From FEN-1219 sp964503125 (GTDB lineage Bacteria; Pseudomonadota; Gammaproteobacteria; Steroidobacterales; Rariloculaceae): DNA of 64,000 bases. A program made the translations under genes and the position numbers. Position 1 is the first letter of the stretch. Each line of letters begins with the position of its first letter. Below are positions 24,431 through 32,753 of the stretch, piece by piece. The notes beneath the pieces are model-generated. The model made no database searches and was not told the origin of the DNA. It saw only the letters and a list, made by a program, of their open reading frames with translations. Location: positions 1 through 64,000 of the forward strand of contig CAZCZE010000021.1 of assembly GCA_964503125.1 (NCBI GenBank). The letters run 5' to 3'.

Positions 24431-24481
24431 TCGCGCCGGGCGACCCGCCGATGTCCTATGCAATGATGCAGCCCTGATTCG

Positions 24482-25105
24482 ATGACCACGCCAATGGGCA
24501 CGCAGATAGACTTGATCGTCGGCCTCGGCAACCCGGGGCCCGAGTACGCGACGACCCGCCACAACGCGGGCTTCTGGTTCGCCGATCTGCTCGCCCAAGA
24601 GCACGGCGGGACGTTCACGGCCGCGCGCAAGCTCCACGGCGACAGCGCCGAGATCAAGATCGCGGGCCACCGGATTCGATTGCTCAAGCCGATGACGTAC
24701 ATGAACCTCAGTGGCCAGTCCGTGAGCGCGACGATCAACTACTACAAGATTCCCGCGGAGCACGTGCTCGTCGCCTACGACGATCTCGACTTGCCACCGG
24801 GCCGCGTCCAGCTCAGGTTCGACGGCGGCAGCGCGGGACACAACGGCATAGCCAACGTCATCGAGCACATCGGCCCCACGTTCTGGCGCCTGCGCTTCGG
24901 CGTCGGGCACCCGCGCGATGCGGAGCGGGCGGGCCGCAAGCAAGTCATCGACCACGTGCTCGAGCGCGCCCGCGGCGCGGAAGAGGAGACGCTGCGCGAG
25001 ACGTTGCGCGAAGCGGCCGATATCCTGCCCGTGCTGCTCGACCAAGGCGCCGAGCGCGCGAAGAATCGTTTGCACACGCGCAAGCGGGCCTTGGGGGCCG
25101 ACTGA
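24482..25105 (+). CDS. pth: Peptidyl-tRNA hydrolase
   Basis: A 207-residue Pth, which frees tRNA from dropped-off peptidyl-tRNA. Family motifs are LIVGLGNPGPEYATTRHNAG with the catalytic His, LLKPMTYMNLSGQSV, VAYDDLDLPPGRVQLR and GGSAGHNGIANVIEHIG. An ATG at 24494 would match the usual family start more closely than the ATG at 24482. It is followed by ychF after 3 bp. Confidence 0.96.
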   Translation: MTTPMGTQIDLIVGLGNPGPEYATTRHNAGFWFADLLAQEHGGTFTAARKLHGDSAEIKIAGHRIRLLKPMTYMNLSGQSVSATINYYKIPAEHVLVAYDDLDLPPGRVQLRFDGGSAGHNGIANVIEHIGPTFWRLRFGVGHPRDAERAGRKQVIDHVLERARGAEEETLRETLREAADILPVLLDQGAERAKNRLHTRKRALGAD

Positions 25106-25108
25106 CCC

Positions 25109-26200
25109 ATGGGAATCAAATGCGGCATCGTCGGCCTACCGAACGTCGGTAAGTCGACGCTGTTCAACGCGCTCACGGCCGCGGAGATCCCGGCCGAGAA
25201 CTACCCGTTCTGCACGATCGACCCCAACGTCGGCGTCGTGACGGTGCCGGACGCGCGTCTCGATGCGCTCGCCGAGATCGTCAAACCGGAGAAAATCGTC
25301 CCGACGATCGTCGAGTTCGTCGACATCGCGGGGCTCGTCGAAGGCGCGAGCCAGGGCCAGGGGCTCGGCAATCAGTTCCTCGCCCACATCCGCGAGACGC
25401 ATGCGATCGCCCATCTCGTGCGCTGCTTCGAGAACGACGACATCGTCCATGTCGCGGGCCGCATCGACCCGCTCCACGACATCGAGGTCATCGACACGGA
25501 GCTCATGCTCGCCGACCTCGAGACCGTGCAGAAGGTCCATCAGCGCGCCGAGCGCGCGGCGAAGACCAACGAGAAAACCGCGGTCGCGCGGCGCGACGCG
25601 CTGCACAAACTGGTGACGGCGCTTGGGGAAGGCAAGCCGGCCCGCAGCGTCACGTTCGCCGCAGGCGAGGACGAGGTCCTGAACGAGCTGCACCTCATCA
25701 CGGCGAAGCCCGTCATGTACGTCGCCAACGTCGCCGAGAGCTCGCCCGCCGACAACCCGCACGTGGCCGCCGTGTGCAAGCTCGCGGCCGCGCAAGGCGC
25801 CGAGGTCGTCATGATTTCTGCCGCCATCGAGGCCGAGATCGCGCGCTTGCCGGAAGCCGAGCGCGCCGAGTTCCTCCGCAGTCTCGGGCTCGAAGAGCCG
25901 GGCTTGAACCGCGTGATTCGCTCGGCCTACAAGCTGCTGGGGCTCAAGACGTTCTACACGGCCGGCCCGAAAGAGGTGCGCGCGTGGACCGTGAAACGCG
26001 ACGCGACGGCGCCGCAGGCCGCTGGCGCGATCCACACGGATTTCGAGCGCGGCTTCATCCGCGCCGAGGTCATCGGCTACGAGCAGTACGTCGCGCGGCG
26101 CGGCGAGCAGGGCGCGCGCGAAGCGGGCGAGCTGCGTCTCGAAGGCAAAACCTACGTCGTGCAGGAAGGCGACGTGGTCCACTTCCGGTTCAACGTTTGA
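25109..26200 (+). CDS. ychF: Ribosome-binding ATPase YchF (Obg-family)
   Basis: A 363-residue YchF. The P-loop is CGIVGLPNVGKSTLFNALTA, followed by NYPFCTIDPNVGVV and IVEFVDIAGLVEGASQGQGLG. The C-terminal TGS domain is present (TFYTAGPKEVRAWTV, then VIGYEQYV and a final VVHFRFNV). YchF prefers ATP and associates with ribosomes. Order pth-ychF matches the standard cluster. Confidence 0.97.
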   Translation: MGIKCGIVGLPNVGKSTLFNALTAAEIPAENYPFCTIDPNVGVVTVPDARLDALAEIVKPEKIVPTIVEFVDIAGLVEGASQGQGLGNQFLAHIRETHAIAHLVRCFENDDIVHVAGRIDPLHDIEVIDTELMLADLETVQKVHQRAERAAKTNEKTAVARRDALHKLVTALGEGKPARSVTFAAGEDEVLNELHLITAKPVMYVANVAESSPADNPHVAAVCKLAAAQGAEVVMISAAIEAEIARLPEAERAEFLRSLGLEEPGLNRVIRSAYKLLGLKTFYTAGPKEVRAWTVKRDATAPQAAGAIHTDFERGFIRAEVIGYEQYVARRGEQGAREAGELRLEGKTYVVQEGDVVHFRFNV

Positions 26201-26225
26201 CTAGCGCACCGCGGAGGATGCCGTC

Positions 26226-27488
26226 GTGCACGTGATCGTACTGGGCGCGGGGTTGTTGGGGGTCACGTCGGCGTATTTCCTGCGCCAACTTGGGGCAGAC
26301 GTGACGGTCGTCGACCGGCAGGCCACGCCGGCCGCCGAGACGAGCTTCGCGAACGGCGGGCAGATCTCGGTGAGCCACGCCGAGCCGTGGGCGAATCCGA
26401 GCGCGCCGCTCAAAGTGCTCAAGTGGCTCGCGAAAGAAGACGCCCCACTGCTCTTTCGGCTGCGCGCCGATCTTCACCAGTGGCTCTGGACGCTCGAGTT
26501 CCTGCGCGAATGCACGCCCGCGCGCACGCGGCGCAACATCGAGCGCACCGTGCGCCTCGGCACCTACAGCCGCGAGATGCTCCAGCAATTGCGCCGCGAC
26601 ATCGGCATCGACTACGACCAGCGCACGCAGGGCATTCTGCATTTCTACACGAGCCAAAAAGAGCTCGAAGCCGCAGAGGCGCCGGCCGCCCAAATGCGCG
26701 CGCTCGGTTGCGACCGCGTGGTCATCACGGCCGACGAGGCCGTGCGCATCGAGCCCGCGCTGCGCCACATTCGCGTGAAGCTTGCGGGAGCGACCTACAC
26801 GTCGCAGGACGAGTCGGGCGACGCCAACCGCTTCGCGCGCGAGCTCGTCGAGCACTGCCAAGCCGACGGCGTGCGGTTCCTCATGAGCCACACGGTCACG
26901 GCATTGCGCGCGGCCGCGGGACGTCTCGAGCACGTCGAAGCAACGGACAGCGAAGGCCGGTTCCAATTCCTGCGCGCCGACGCCTACGTGGTGGCCCTCG
27001 GCAGCTGGAGCCCGATCTACGTGCGGCCTCTCGGGATACGGCTGCCGATCTACCCCGCCAAGGGCTACTCGGTGACGATGCCCGTGCGCGATCGCACGCG
27101 AGCGCCGGAAGTATCGCTGACCGACGACGAGTACAAGCTCGTGTTCTCGCGGCTCGGCGAGCACCTGCGGATCGCGGGTACGGCCGAGCTCAACGGCTAC
27201 GACCGCGACTTGAACCGCGTGCGCTGCGAGGCGATCGTGCGCCGCACCGAGGACCTGTTCCCGGGCGCCGGCGACGCGGAGCGCGCGCAGTTCTGGACGG
27301 GCCTGCGGCCCGCAACGCCGTCGAACGTACCGCTCATCGGCCGCTCGAAGCTGCCGAACCTATATCTCAACACGGGCCACGGCACGCTCGGCTGGACCCA
27401 CGCGTGCGGCTCGGGCAAGAGCATCGCCCGCATCATCAGCGGTCTGAAACCCGAGGTGGAGTTCCCTTTTCTCGGCATGCCGACGTGA
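26226..27488 (+). CDS. dadA: D-amino-acid dehydrogenase small subunit
   Basis: A 420-residue FAD enzyme that oxidises D-amino acids to 2-oxo acids and feeds electrons to the respiratory chain. It starts with the dinucleotide-binding VIVLGAGLLGVTSAYFLRQL; further marks are SFANGGQISVSHAEPWANPS, the family-typical CTPARTRRNIERTVRL, and a C-terminal LNTGHGTLGWTHACGSG. The start is GTG. The stop overlaps the next gene as GTGA, so the two genes are coupled. No alr or dadX racemase is adjacent. Confidence 0.92.
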   Translation: MHVIVLGAGLLGVTSAYFLRQLGADVTVVDRQATPAAETSFANGGQISVSHAEPWANPSAPLKVLKWLAKEDAPLLFRLRADLHQWLWTLEFLRECTPARTRRNIERTVRLGTYSREMLQQLRRDIGIDYDQRTQGILHFYTSQKELEAAEAPAAQMRALGCDRVVITADEAVRIEPALRHIRVKLAGATYTSQDESGDANRFARELVEHCQADGVRFLMSHTVTALRAAAGRLEHVEATDSEGRFQFLRADAYVVALGSWSPIYVRPLGIRLPIYPAKGYSVTMPVRDRTRAPEVSLTDDEYKLVFSRLGEHLRIAGTAELNGYDRDLNRVRCEAIVRRTEDLFPGAGDAERAQFWTGLRPATPSNVPLIGRSKLPNLYLNTGHGTLGWTHACGSGKSIARIISGLKPEVEFPFLGMPT

Positions 27489-28273
27489 CCGACCTGTTGC
27501 TGCCGCTCCTGGCCGGTGTCCCGATGGGACTCGCCATCGGCTTGATCGGCGGCGGCGGCTCGATTCTCGCCGTGCCGTTGCTCGTCTACGTCGTGGGCGC
27601 GGCATCGCCGCACGTCGCTGTCGGCACGGCGGCCGTCGCCGTCACGCTCAATGCCGCCTGGGGCCTCGTGTCGCACGCACGCGCCGCCAACGTCAAATGG
27701 CCGTGCGCAGCCGTGTTCGCGGCCACCGGCGTCATCGGCGCGGCGCTGGGCGCCGAGGCAGGCAAGGCGCTCGAAGGCGAGCGCTTGCTCGCGGCGTTCG
27801 GCGTGCTCCTGATCGTGGTAGGGGCGTTGCTGTTTCGGCCGCGCCGCACGCCGGCGCAGCCTGACGTTCGGCTCTCGCGCGACACCGCGGCGCACCTGTT
27901 GCCTCGCCTGCTGCCCATCGGGCTTGGCGTGGGGCTACTTGCCGGCTTCTTCGGGATCGGCGGCGGCTTTCTCATCGTGCCGGGGCTGGTGCTGGCGACC
28001 GCGATGCCGATGAGCACGGCGATCGGCACCTCACTCGTCATCGTCACCGCTCTCGGCGCGACGACGGCCGCCTCGTACGCGTGGTCGGGGCTCGTCGACT
28101 GGCGGCTTACGGCGCTGCTCGTCCTCGGCGGAGCGGTCGGCTCGACCATCGGCATGCGGTTGGGCCGGCGACTCGCAAGCCGCAAACGCGCGCTCGACGT
28201 CGCCTTCGCCGGCATCGTGATCGCCGTCGGCGTTCTCGTGATCCTCGAATCCGCGCAGACGATCGGCGAGTGA
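27485..28273 (+). CDS. TauE/SafE-family sulfite/anion exporter
   Basis: A 262-residue membrane protein with seven to eight hydrophobic segments. The two half repeats carry GLIGGGGSILAVPLLVYVVG and GFFGIGGGFLIVPGLVLATA, the hallmark Gly-rich turns of the TauE/SafE family, and each is followed by a conserved G-T-x-x-x segment (VGTAAVAVTLNAAWG; IGTSLVIVTAL). The GTG overlaps the stop of dadA. The substrate could be sulfite, sulfonates or another organic anion; the coupling to dadA suggests a product of D-amino-acid oxidation, which is inference. Confidence 0.88.
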   Translation: MTDLLLPLLAGVPMGLAIGLIGGGGSILAVPLLVYVVGAASPHVAVGTAAVAVTLNAAWGLVSHARAANVKWPCAAVFAATGVIGAALGAEAGKALEGERLLAAFGVLLIVVGALLFRPRRTPAQPDVRLSRDTAAHLLPRLLPIGLGVGLLAGFFGIGGGFLIVPGLVLATAMPMSTAIGTSLVIVTALGATTAASYAWSGLVDWRLTALLVLGGAVGSTIGMRLGRRLASRKRALDVAFAGIVIAVGVLVILESAQTIGE

Positions 28274-28285
28274 GCTCCGCCTACC

Positions 28286-28990
28286 CTACTGCACGACCGT
28301 CGCGGTCACGATCATCGTCGGCTTGACGGCCAGCGAGTCGAGGTAGGCGCCGCCGTCGGCCCATAGCCGGCCCTGGTCGAGCCCGCCGTTCGGATCGCCG
28401 ACCTGCACGAAACGGTCGACGACGTCCATGCCGCTCACGACCTTGCCGAACGCCGTGAAGTTGTACTCCGGATCGGCGAGCCGGTTGTTCTCGCGATAGT
28501 TGATGAACACCTGGGTCGAGTTGGTGTCGACGCCGGCCTTGGCGAACGCGAGCGTGCCGCGCTCGAGCGCGAACAGCGTCGGGTCGTCGCGAAACATGCG
28601 GTTCTCCCACGCGCGATGCGGCGCGCGCCAGTTGATGCCGAACTGGGCGACGAATCCGGCGACGACGCGCGACACGGGCGTGTCGTCGAAGAACCCGCTG
28701 CGCGCGAGCTCGATGAACCGCTGCGCGGCGTTCGGCGCGGCCTGTGGATAGACCTCGATCACCACGTCTCCGGCCGTCGTCGCGAGCCGCACGGTCGTCA
28801 CTTCCGTGATCGCAGGCACCGTGCCCTCCTTGCCCGGCAGCGGCACGAGCTTCACGGCCGGCGCGGGGGCCGACGCCGCGTTGGACTCGGGCGCGGCGGT
28901 CGCCTCTTGGCTGTCGGTGCTCGGTTGGCAGGCGGACAGCAGCACGCCTGTCAGCACTGCTGCGAGCCGTAGCCGCGAAGAATGGTTCAT
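28286..28990 (-). CDS. Cyclophilin-type peptidyl-prolyl isomerase lipoprotein
   Basis: A 234-residue protein. The ATG at 28990 has GGAGG upstream and opens a lipoprotein signal ending LLSAC. After a Ser/Ala/Pro-rich linker comes a cyclophilin domain: VVIEVYPQAAPNAAQRFIEL, SRVVAGFVAQFGI, and NSTQVFINYRENNRLADPEY. The catalytic Arg is retained in SRVV, but the Q-G-G of classical enzymes is altered to Q-F-G-I. It probably assists folding in the periplasm. Confidence 0.9.
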   Translation of the reverse strand: MNHSSRLRLAAVLTGVLLSACQPSTDSQEATAAPESNAASAPAPAVKLVPLPGKEGTVPAITEVTTVRLATTAGDVVIEVYPQAAPNAAQRFIELARSGFFDDTPVSRVVAGFVAQFGINWRAPHRAWENRMFRDDPTLFALERGTLAFAKAGVDTNSTQVFINYRENNRLADPEYNFTAFGKVVSGMDVVDRFVQVGDPNGGLDQGRLWADGGAYLDSLAVKPTMIVTATVVQ

Positions 28991-29094
28991 GCCGAAATCC
29001 TCCAATAGGGTCGCGTCGCCGCAAACTGCCAAACCGGCCGCGAAAAAGCAATGCTAAAGTCTCGCCGTCGCGAGCGCGTCCAAAGGGGGGGCTC

Positions 29095-30396
29095 ATGCAG
29101 TCGGCGTCGTCCATCTCACGCGCGGATTGGCGCGTGATCCTGCTCGCGAGCTTAGGCGGCGCGCTCGAGTTCTACGACTTCGTCGTCTACAGCCAGTTCG
29201 CGCGGTACATCGGCAGCAACTTCTTTCCGAACGACGACCCCATGGTGTCGCTCGTCGTGTCGTTCGGCGTGTTCGCCGTCGGCTATTTCGCGCGGCCGCT
29301 CGGCGGCCTCTTCTTCAGCCACATCGGCGATCGCATCGGCCGGCGCCGCGTGCTGATCATCACGATTCTCGCCATGTCCGCGGCCACGGCCGGCATCGGC
29401 CTGCTGCCGACCTACGCGCAGTGGGGCATCGCGGCCTCGGTGCTGCTCGTCGCGCTGCGTATCGTGCAGGGTTTCTGCCTCGGCGGCGAGCTGCCGGGCG
29501 CCATCTCGTACGTCGTCGAGACCGCGCCGCGGCGCTCGGGCTTCTCCGTCGGCGTCGTATTCTTCTGCGTGAACACGGGCGTCCTGCTCGCCGCACTACT
29601 CAATGTCGTCGTGCACGAGACGCTGACCGTCGAGCAGATCGGCGACTGGGGCTGGCGCATCGGCTTTCTCGTGGGCGGCGGTTTGGGCCTCATCAGCTTC
29701 TTCTTGCGGCTCTCGCTCGAGGAGAGCAAAGAGTTCGCGCGCATTCGCAAGGTCGCGGGCGCGTCGGCCGTGCCGATCGCAGAGCTCCTGCGTACGCATT
29801 CGCGCGCCGTGCTCGTCGGTGTCGGGATTCTCGCCGTGACGGCGGGCTTCAACGGCCTGCTGTTCGCGATGCCGGCGTTCCTGCCGCAGACGATGGGCTA
29901 CGAGGCGGCGCACGCGAGCGCGGCGCAGACCGTCGCGCTGGCGATCATGTCCGCAGGCCTATTGTTCGTGGCCTGGCTCAGCGATCGCGTGTCGCGCGCG
30001 CGGTTGACCCTCGTCGGCACGGCGCTGCTCGTGCTGCTCGCGTGGCCGTTCTTCGCGGCCGCAGAGAGCCGCAGCGTCGACTTGCTGTTGCTGTTCGCGC
30101 TGGCCGGCGCCGTCGGCTCGATTTGCGCCGGCACCGTGATCGCGATCTCCGCCGATCTCTTCCCCACGCGCATTCGCTTCTCGGGCGTGGCGCTGTCCTA
30201 CAACCTCGCCTTTACGCTGTTCAGCGGGCTCGCACCCGTGATCGCCGCGCTGCTGGCGCGCAACACGGGAGTCGCAGCGACAGCCGCGTACTACATGATC
30301 GGCTGCGCCGCGCTATCGTTCGGCGCGGCGCTCGTCATGCACCGGTACGACGGTCGGATCCTCGCAGACGCCGCCGCGCACGATCGGCCCGGCTGA
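29095..30396 (+). CDS. MFS transporter, metabolite:H+ symporter type
   Basis: A 433-residue carrier with about 12 membrane segments. The opening ALEFYDFVVYSQFARYIG, the first cytoplasmic loop GDRIGRRRVLIITIL and the region RIVQGFCLGGELPGAISYVV are typical of the metabolite:H+ symporter (MHS) branch containing ProP, KgtP and citrate carriers. The substrate is probably an organic acid or compatible solute. An in-frame ATG with a GGGGGG run just upstream sets the start. The gene stands alone and converges with the DUF6152 operon. Confidence 0.9.
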   Translation: MQSASSISRADWRVILLASLGGALEFYDFVVYSQFARYIGSNFFPNDDPMVSLVVSFGVFAVGYFARPLGGLFFSHIGDRIGRRRVLIITILAMSAATAGIGLLPTYAQWGIAASVLLVALRIVQGFCLGGELPGAISYVVETAPRRSGFSVGVVFFCVNTGVLLAALLNVVVHETLTVEQIGDWGWRIGFLVGGGLGLISFFLRLSLEESKEFARIRKVAGASAVPIAELLRTHSRAVLVGVGILAVTAGFNGLLFAMPAFLPQTMGYEAAHASAAQTVALAIMSAGLLFVAWLSDRVSRARLTLVGTALLVLLAWPFFAAAESRSVDLLLLFALAGAVGSICAGTVIAISADLFPTRIRFSGVALSYNLAFTLFSGLAPVIAALLARNTGVAATAAYYMIGCAALSFGAALVMHRYDGRILADAAAHDRPG

Positions 30397-30409
30397 GGCG
30401 CCGTCACGG

Positions 30410-31426
30410 TCATTGGCGGCATTCGTAGGGATGTAGCTCTTCGCCCGGCCGCCACTCCCAAGCCTTGCGCAAGGTGACGGGGCGCGAGAAGGTCGAGGGA
30501 TCCGTCACGATCATCGTGTATTCGAGGCGGCTGCCGTCGGCGTTCAGCGCGAAGCGCTCCTCGAGCGCCGCGTCGGGACCGAGCGGAATGCCCGTGCCGT
30601 TGAGCCAGCCGTAACCGAGGTTCGTCGTCGACACGACGAGCGTCTGACCTTCCCACCGCCCGTGCGACACGCCGAGCAACGTGCGTGCGCCGGTGCCGGC
30701 CGGCGCCTCTCGCGCCATCGCGATGCGGCGCACCGTGTCGTACTCCTCCATCTTGAGGAGGATGTCGTCGCCGTCCCTGGCGAGCTCCATAGGATACGGC
30801 TGCTCCATGATGTACGGCATACCCTTCGGTGCGCAGTTCGCCGTGGGGTCGTCGCGCAGCGGGTCGAACTCGGCGCGCACGGCCACGGCCGCTTCCGTGA
30901 GCGGTAGCTCGCCGCCCCAAAACGCCGGCGGGCTCGTGGCGTTCGTCCAAACGCGAAAGAGCCCGAGGCCTTGCGAATCGGCGGCCACGGCGCTGCGGAT
31001 GTCGCGGCCGATCGTTTGCTGCGACCAACGCGGCCTGACCGCCGCGCCGAACAGGATCTCGTTGCCGTTCGGCAGCAGCATGTTCGTCAGCCACATGACG
31101 TTGTTCGCCTGCCGCCCGCCGTTGCCGGCGATGCGCACGCGGTTGCCGATGCTCACGAGCTCGGCCGTGAGGCCGAAGCGGCTCACGATGCTCACCGAGT
31201 TCGTCTCGATCTCCCAGAGCCGCTCGACGCCGTCGGCGCCCGCGCCGCGCATCTTAAAGCGGACGTGCGGGTTGACCCACGCCACTTCGGTAATCACGCC
31301 TTCGGCCTCGATGAGCGGGCCGGCGCGGTCGTAGACGGCTGCCGTCGAATGGTGGGCCGAAGCGGCTGCCGCGGCGACGAAACTCGCGGCGACGATGCTC
31401 ACCCGAGCGGTAAACACGACTGTCAT
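30410..31426 (-). CDS. DUF6152 family exported protein
   Basis: A 338-residue protein with a signal peptide ending AAAASAHHSTAAVYD, the family signature. A beta-rich domain follows (GVITEVAWVNPHVRFKM) that matches DUF6152, a proteobacterial family of unknown role. It contains GLTAELVSIGNRVRIAGN and later YGWLNGTGIPLGPDAALEER. It ends an operon whose genes overlap by ATGA at both junctions. Homologous proteins are often found near oxidoreductases and outer-membrane transport genes; no activity can be assigned. Confidence 0.82.
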   Translation of the reverse strand: MTVVFTARVSIVAASFVAAAAASAHHSTAAVYDRAGPLIEAEGVITEVAWVNPHVRFKMRGAGADGVERLWEIETNSVSIVSRFGLTAELVSIGNRVRIAGNGGRQANNVMWLTNMLLPNGNEILFGAAVRPRWSQQTIGRDIRSAVAADSQGLGLFRVWTNATSPPAFWGGELPLTEAAVAVRAEFDPLRDDPTANCAPKGMPYIMEQPYPMELARDGDDILLKMEEYDTVRRIAMAREAPAGTGARTLLGVSHGRWEGQTLVVSTTNLGYGWLNGTGIPLGPDAALEERFALNADGSRLEYTMIVTDPSTFSRPVTLRKAWEWRPGEELHPYECRQ

Positions 31427-32199
31427 CGTTCGACTCCTTTGGCCGCGAACGTCGCGACCGCGGCCGGCGCCGCGACGCAGTCGACGAGCGCGCGGGCCGC
31501 GTCTTGGCTCGTCGCGTGCGCACCGAGTGCCGCCGCGAACGACACATAGCTCTGAAACTCCGCGGGCAGCGGCCCGACGAGCTCTAGGCCTTCGACGGGC
31601 AGAACCTCGCTCACGAGCGTGAACAGAAGCTCGGCCTCGCCCGCGACTACTTTGGCCGCCGCGCGCACCGAGCCCTGCTCGAGCAGCGCCTTGGCCTTCA
31701 TCTCTGCCGAAATCCCTAGGTGCTCGAACATGCGCTCGATGTATATGCGGCTCGCACCGTCCTGCGCGTAGGTCACGGACTTCGCAGCCAGCAGCGTTTG
31801 CTTGATGCCGGTGGGCGTCGCGATGTCGGGATGGCGCGCGCCCGCGCGAACACCGACGCCGATGCCGGAGCGACCGAGCGGCGCAAGCGAGTCCTTCGTG
31901 AGATGGCCCGCCCCTGCGAGCTCGGCGGCGACCTCCGTCGTCGCGAACACCACGTCGACGCCCTCGCCCGCCGCCACACGTTGGCGAATCGACGCCGACG
32001 TGCCGTAGTCGATGGTCACGCTGCGCCCGAGCGTGCGCTCGCACTGCGGCACGAGCTCGTCGAGCGCGGCGCGCACGCCGTTCGAGGACAGCACTCGGAC
32101 GTCCGCGCTCTGCGCCGCGGCCTGGGACGTGCTCGCGCCGGCGAGCGCCACTAGCGCGGCCGCCAGGGCCGCACGCGGCGCTGCCGCCGCCGCGCTCAT
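31423..32199 (-). CDS. ModA-like periplasmic substrate-binding protein
   Basis: A 258-residue protein with a signal peptide (LAAALVALAGASTSQAAAQ). It resembles molybdate/extracellular solute-binding proteins of type II: VRVLSSNGVRAALDELVPQC, then VDVVFATTEVAAELAGAGHL and a C-terminal domain with YVSFAAALGAHATSQDAARA. No ABC permease or ATPase is next to it, so it is either an orphan binding protein or a periplasmic ligand sensor. It overlaps both neighbours by four bases. Confidence 0.83.
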   Translation of the reverse strand: MSAAAAAPRAALAAALVALAGASTSQAAAQSADVRVLSSNGVRAALDELVPQCERTLGRSVTIDYGTSASIRQRVAAGEGVDVVFATTEVAAELAGAGHLTKDSLAPLGRSGIGVGVRAGARHPDIATPTGIKQTLLAAKSVTYAQDGASRIYIERMFEHLGISAEMKAKALLEQGSVRAAAKVVAGEAELLFTLVSEVLPVEGLELVGPLPAEFQSYVSFAAALGAHATSQDAARALVDCVAAPAAVATFAAKGVER

Positions 32200-32654
32200 C
32201 GCGTTTCGGCCGCGGTGCTCGTGGCGGGGCCCATGCCCCAGACTTGGATCAACGCCGGCTCCTCTTTCGCGCCGTCGTAATGCACCTGCCCGGCCTTGTG
32301 GTAGACGTAGGTGCCGGCCTTCACGGGCACGGTGCTGTCGGGATCGAACGTGTTGCCCGTGCCGAGCCACCACGTGCCCTCGAGCACGACGAAGAACCGG
32401 TCGTTCGGGTGGAAATGCGGCCGGCTCATGTTGCCGGGCAGCCACCGCAGCTGAATGACGTACGGGCCGGGCTGCGACGGGTCGCCAAACAGCACGGCTT
32501 GCTCGTTGGTGCCGGCGGCGTTCCTCACGAATTTGATGTCCTCGGGAGCCACGAAGTCGACGGCGTTGCGGTCGATGTCCGCCGCCCCCGAGCCCGTGAG
32601 CACGACGGTCAGGATTCCAAGGGCGGCGGTGCAGAGGCGAATGGGGCCTTTCAT
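32196..32654 (-). CDS. Exported cupin-domain protein
   Basis: A 152-residue protein with a signal peptide (ALGILTVVLTGSGAAD) and a single cupin barrel. Metal ligands are visible in MSRPHFHPNDRFFVVLEG (two His and, further along, Glu) and in the second motif AGQVHYDGAKEEP (His). Small exported cupins may be oxygenases, isomerases or binding proteins. It is the first gene of the cupin / ModA-like / DUF6152 operon and follows the palindrome at 32669-32744. Confidence 0.85.
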   Translation of the reverse strand: MKGPIRLCTAALGILTVVLTGSGAADIDRNAVDFVAPEDIKFVRNAAGTNEQAVLFGDPSQPGPYVIQLRWLPGNMSRPHFHPNDRFFVVLEGTWWLGTGNTFDPDSTVPVKAGTYVYHKAGQVHYDGAKEEPALIQVWGMGPATSTAAETR

Positions 32655-32668
32655 GGTGCGTCCTTCTT

Positions 32669-32744
32669 GGTGCCGGTGTTACGGTTTCGGTTAGACCGAA
32701 AGGTGCCGGTGTTACGGTCTAACCGAAACCGTAACACCGGCACC
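32669..32744. repeat. Perfect 30-bp inverted repeat with 16-base loop
   Basis: Bases 32669-32698 are the exact reverse complement of 32715-32744. The loop region 32699-32714 starts another partial copy of the arm, so GGTGCCGGTGTTACGG occurs twice in tandem and once inverted. It lies between the peptidase stop (32754) and the cupin start (32654), both on the minus strand. It could end or stabilise the peptidase transcript; its length is beyond an ordinary terminator and there is no T-tract. Confidence 0.9.
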
Positions 32745-32753
32745 TCCTCGCCG

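Noticed and set aside
23584..24466. Arg-rich plus-strand frame of 294 codons over rplY
   Set aside because: It is a frame-shifted shadow of rplY, which has full family similarity.
31423..32199. modA of a molybdate ABC transporter
   Set aside because: The fold fits, but no modB or modC is adjacent and the neighbours are a cupin and a DUF6152 protein, so the symbol was not used.
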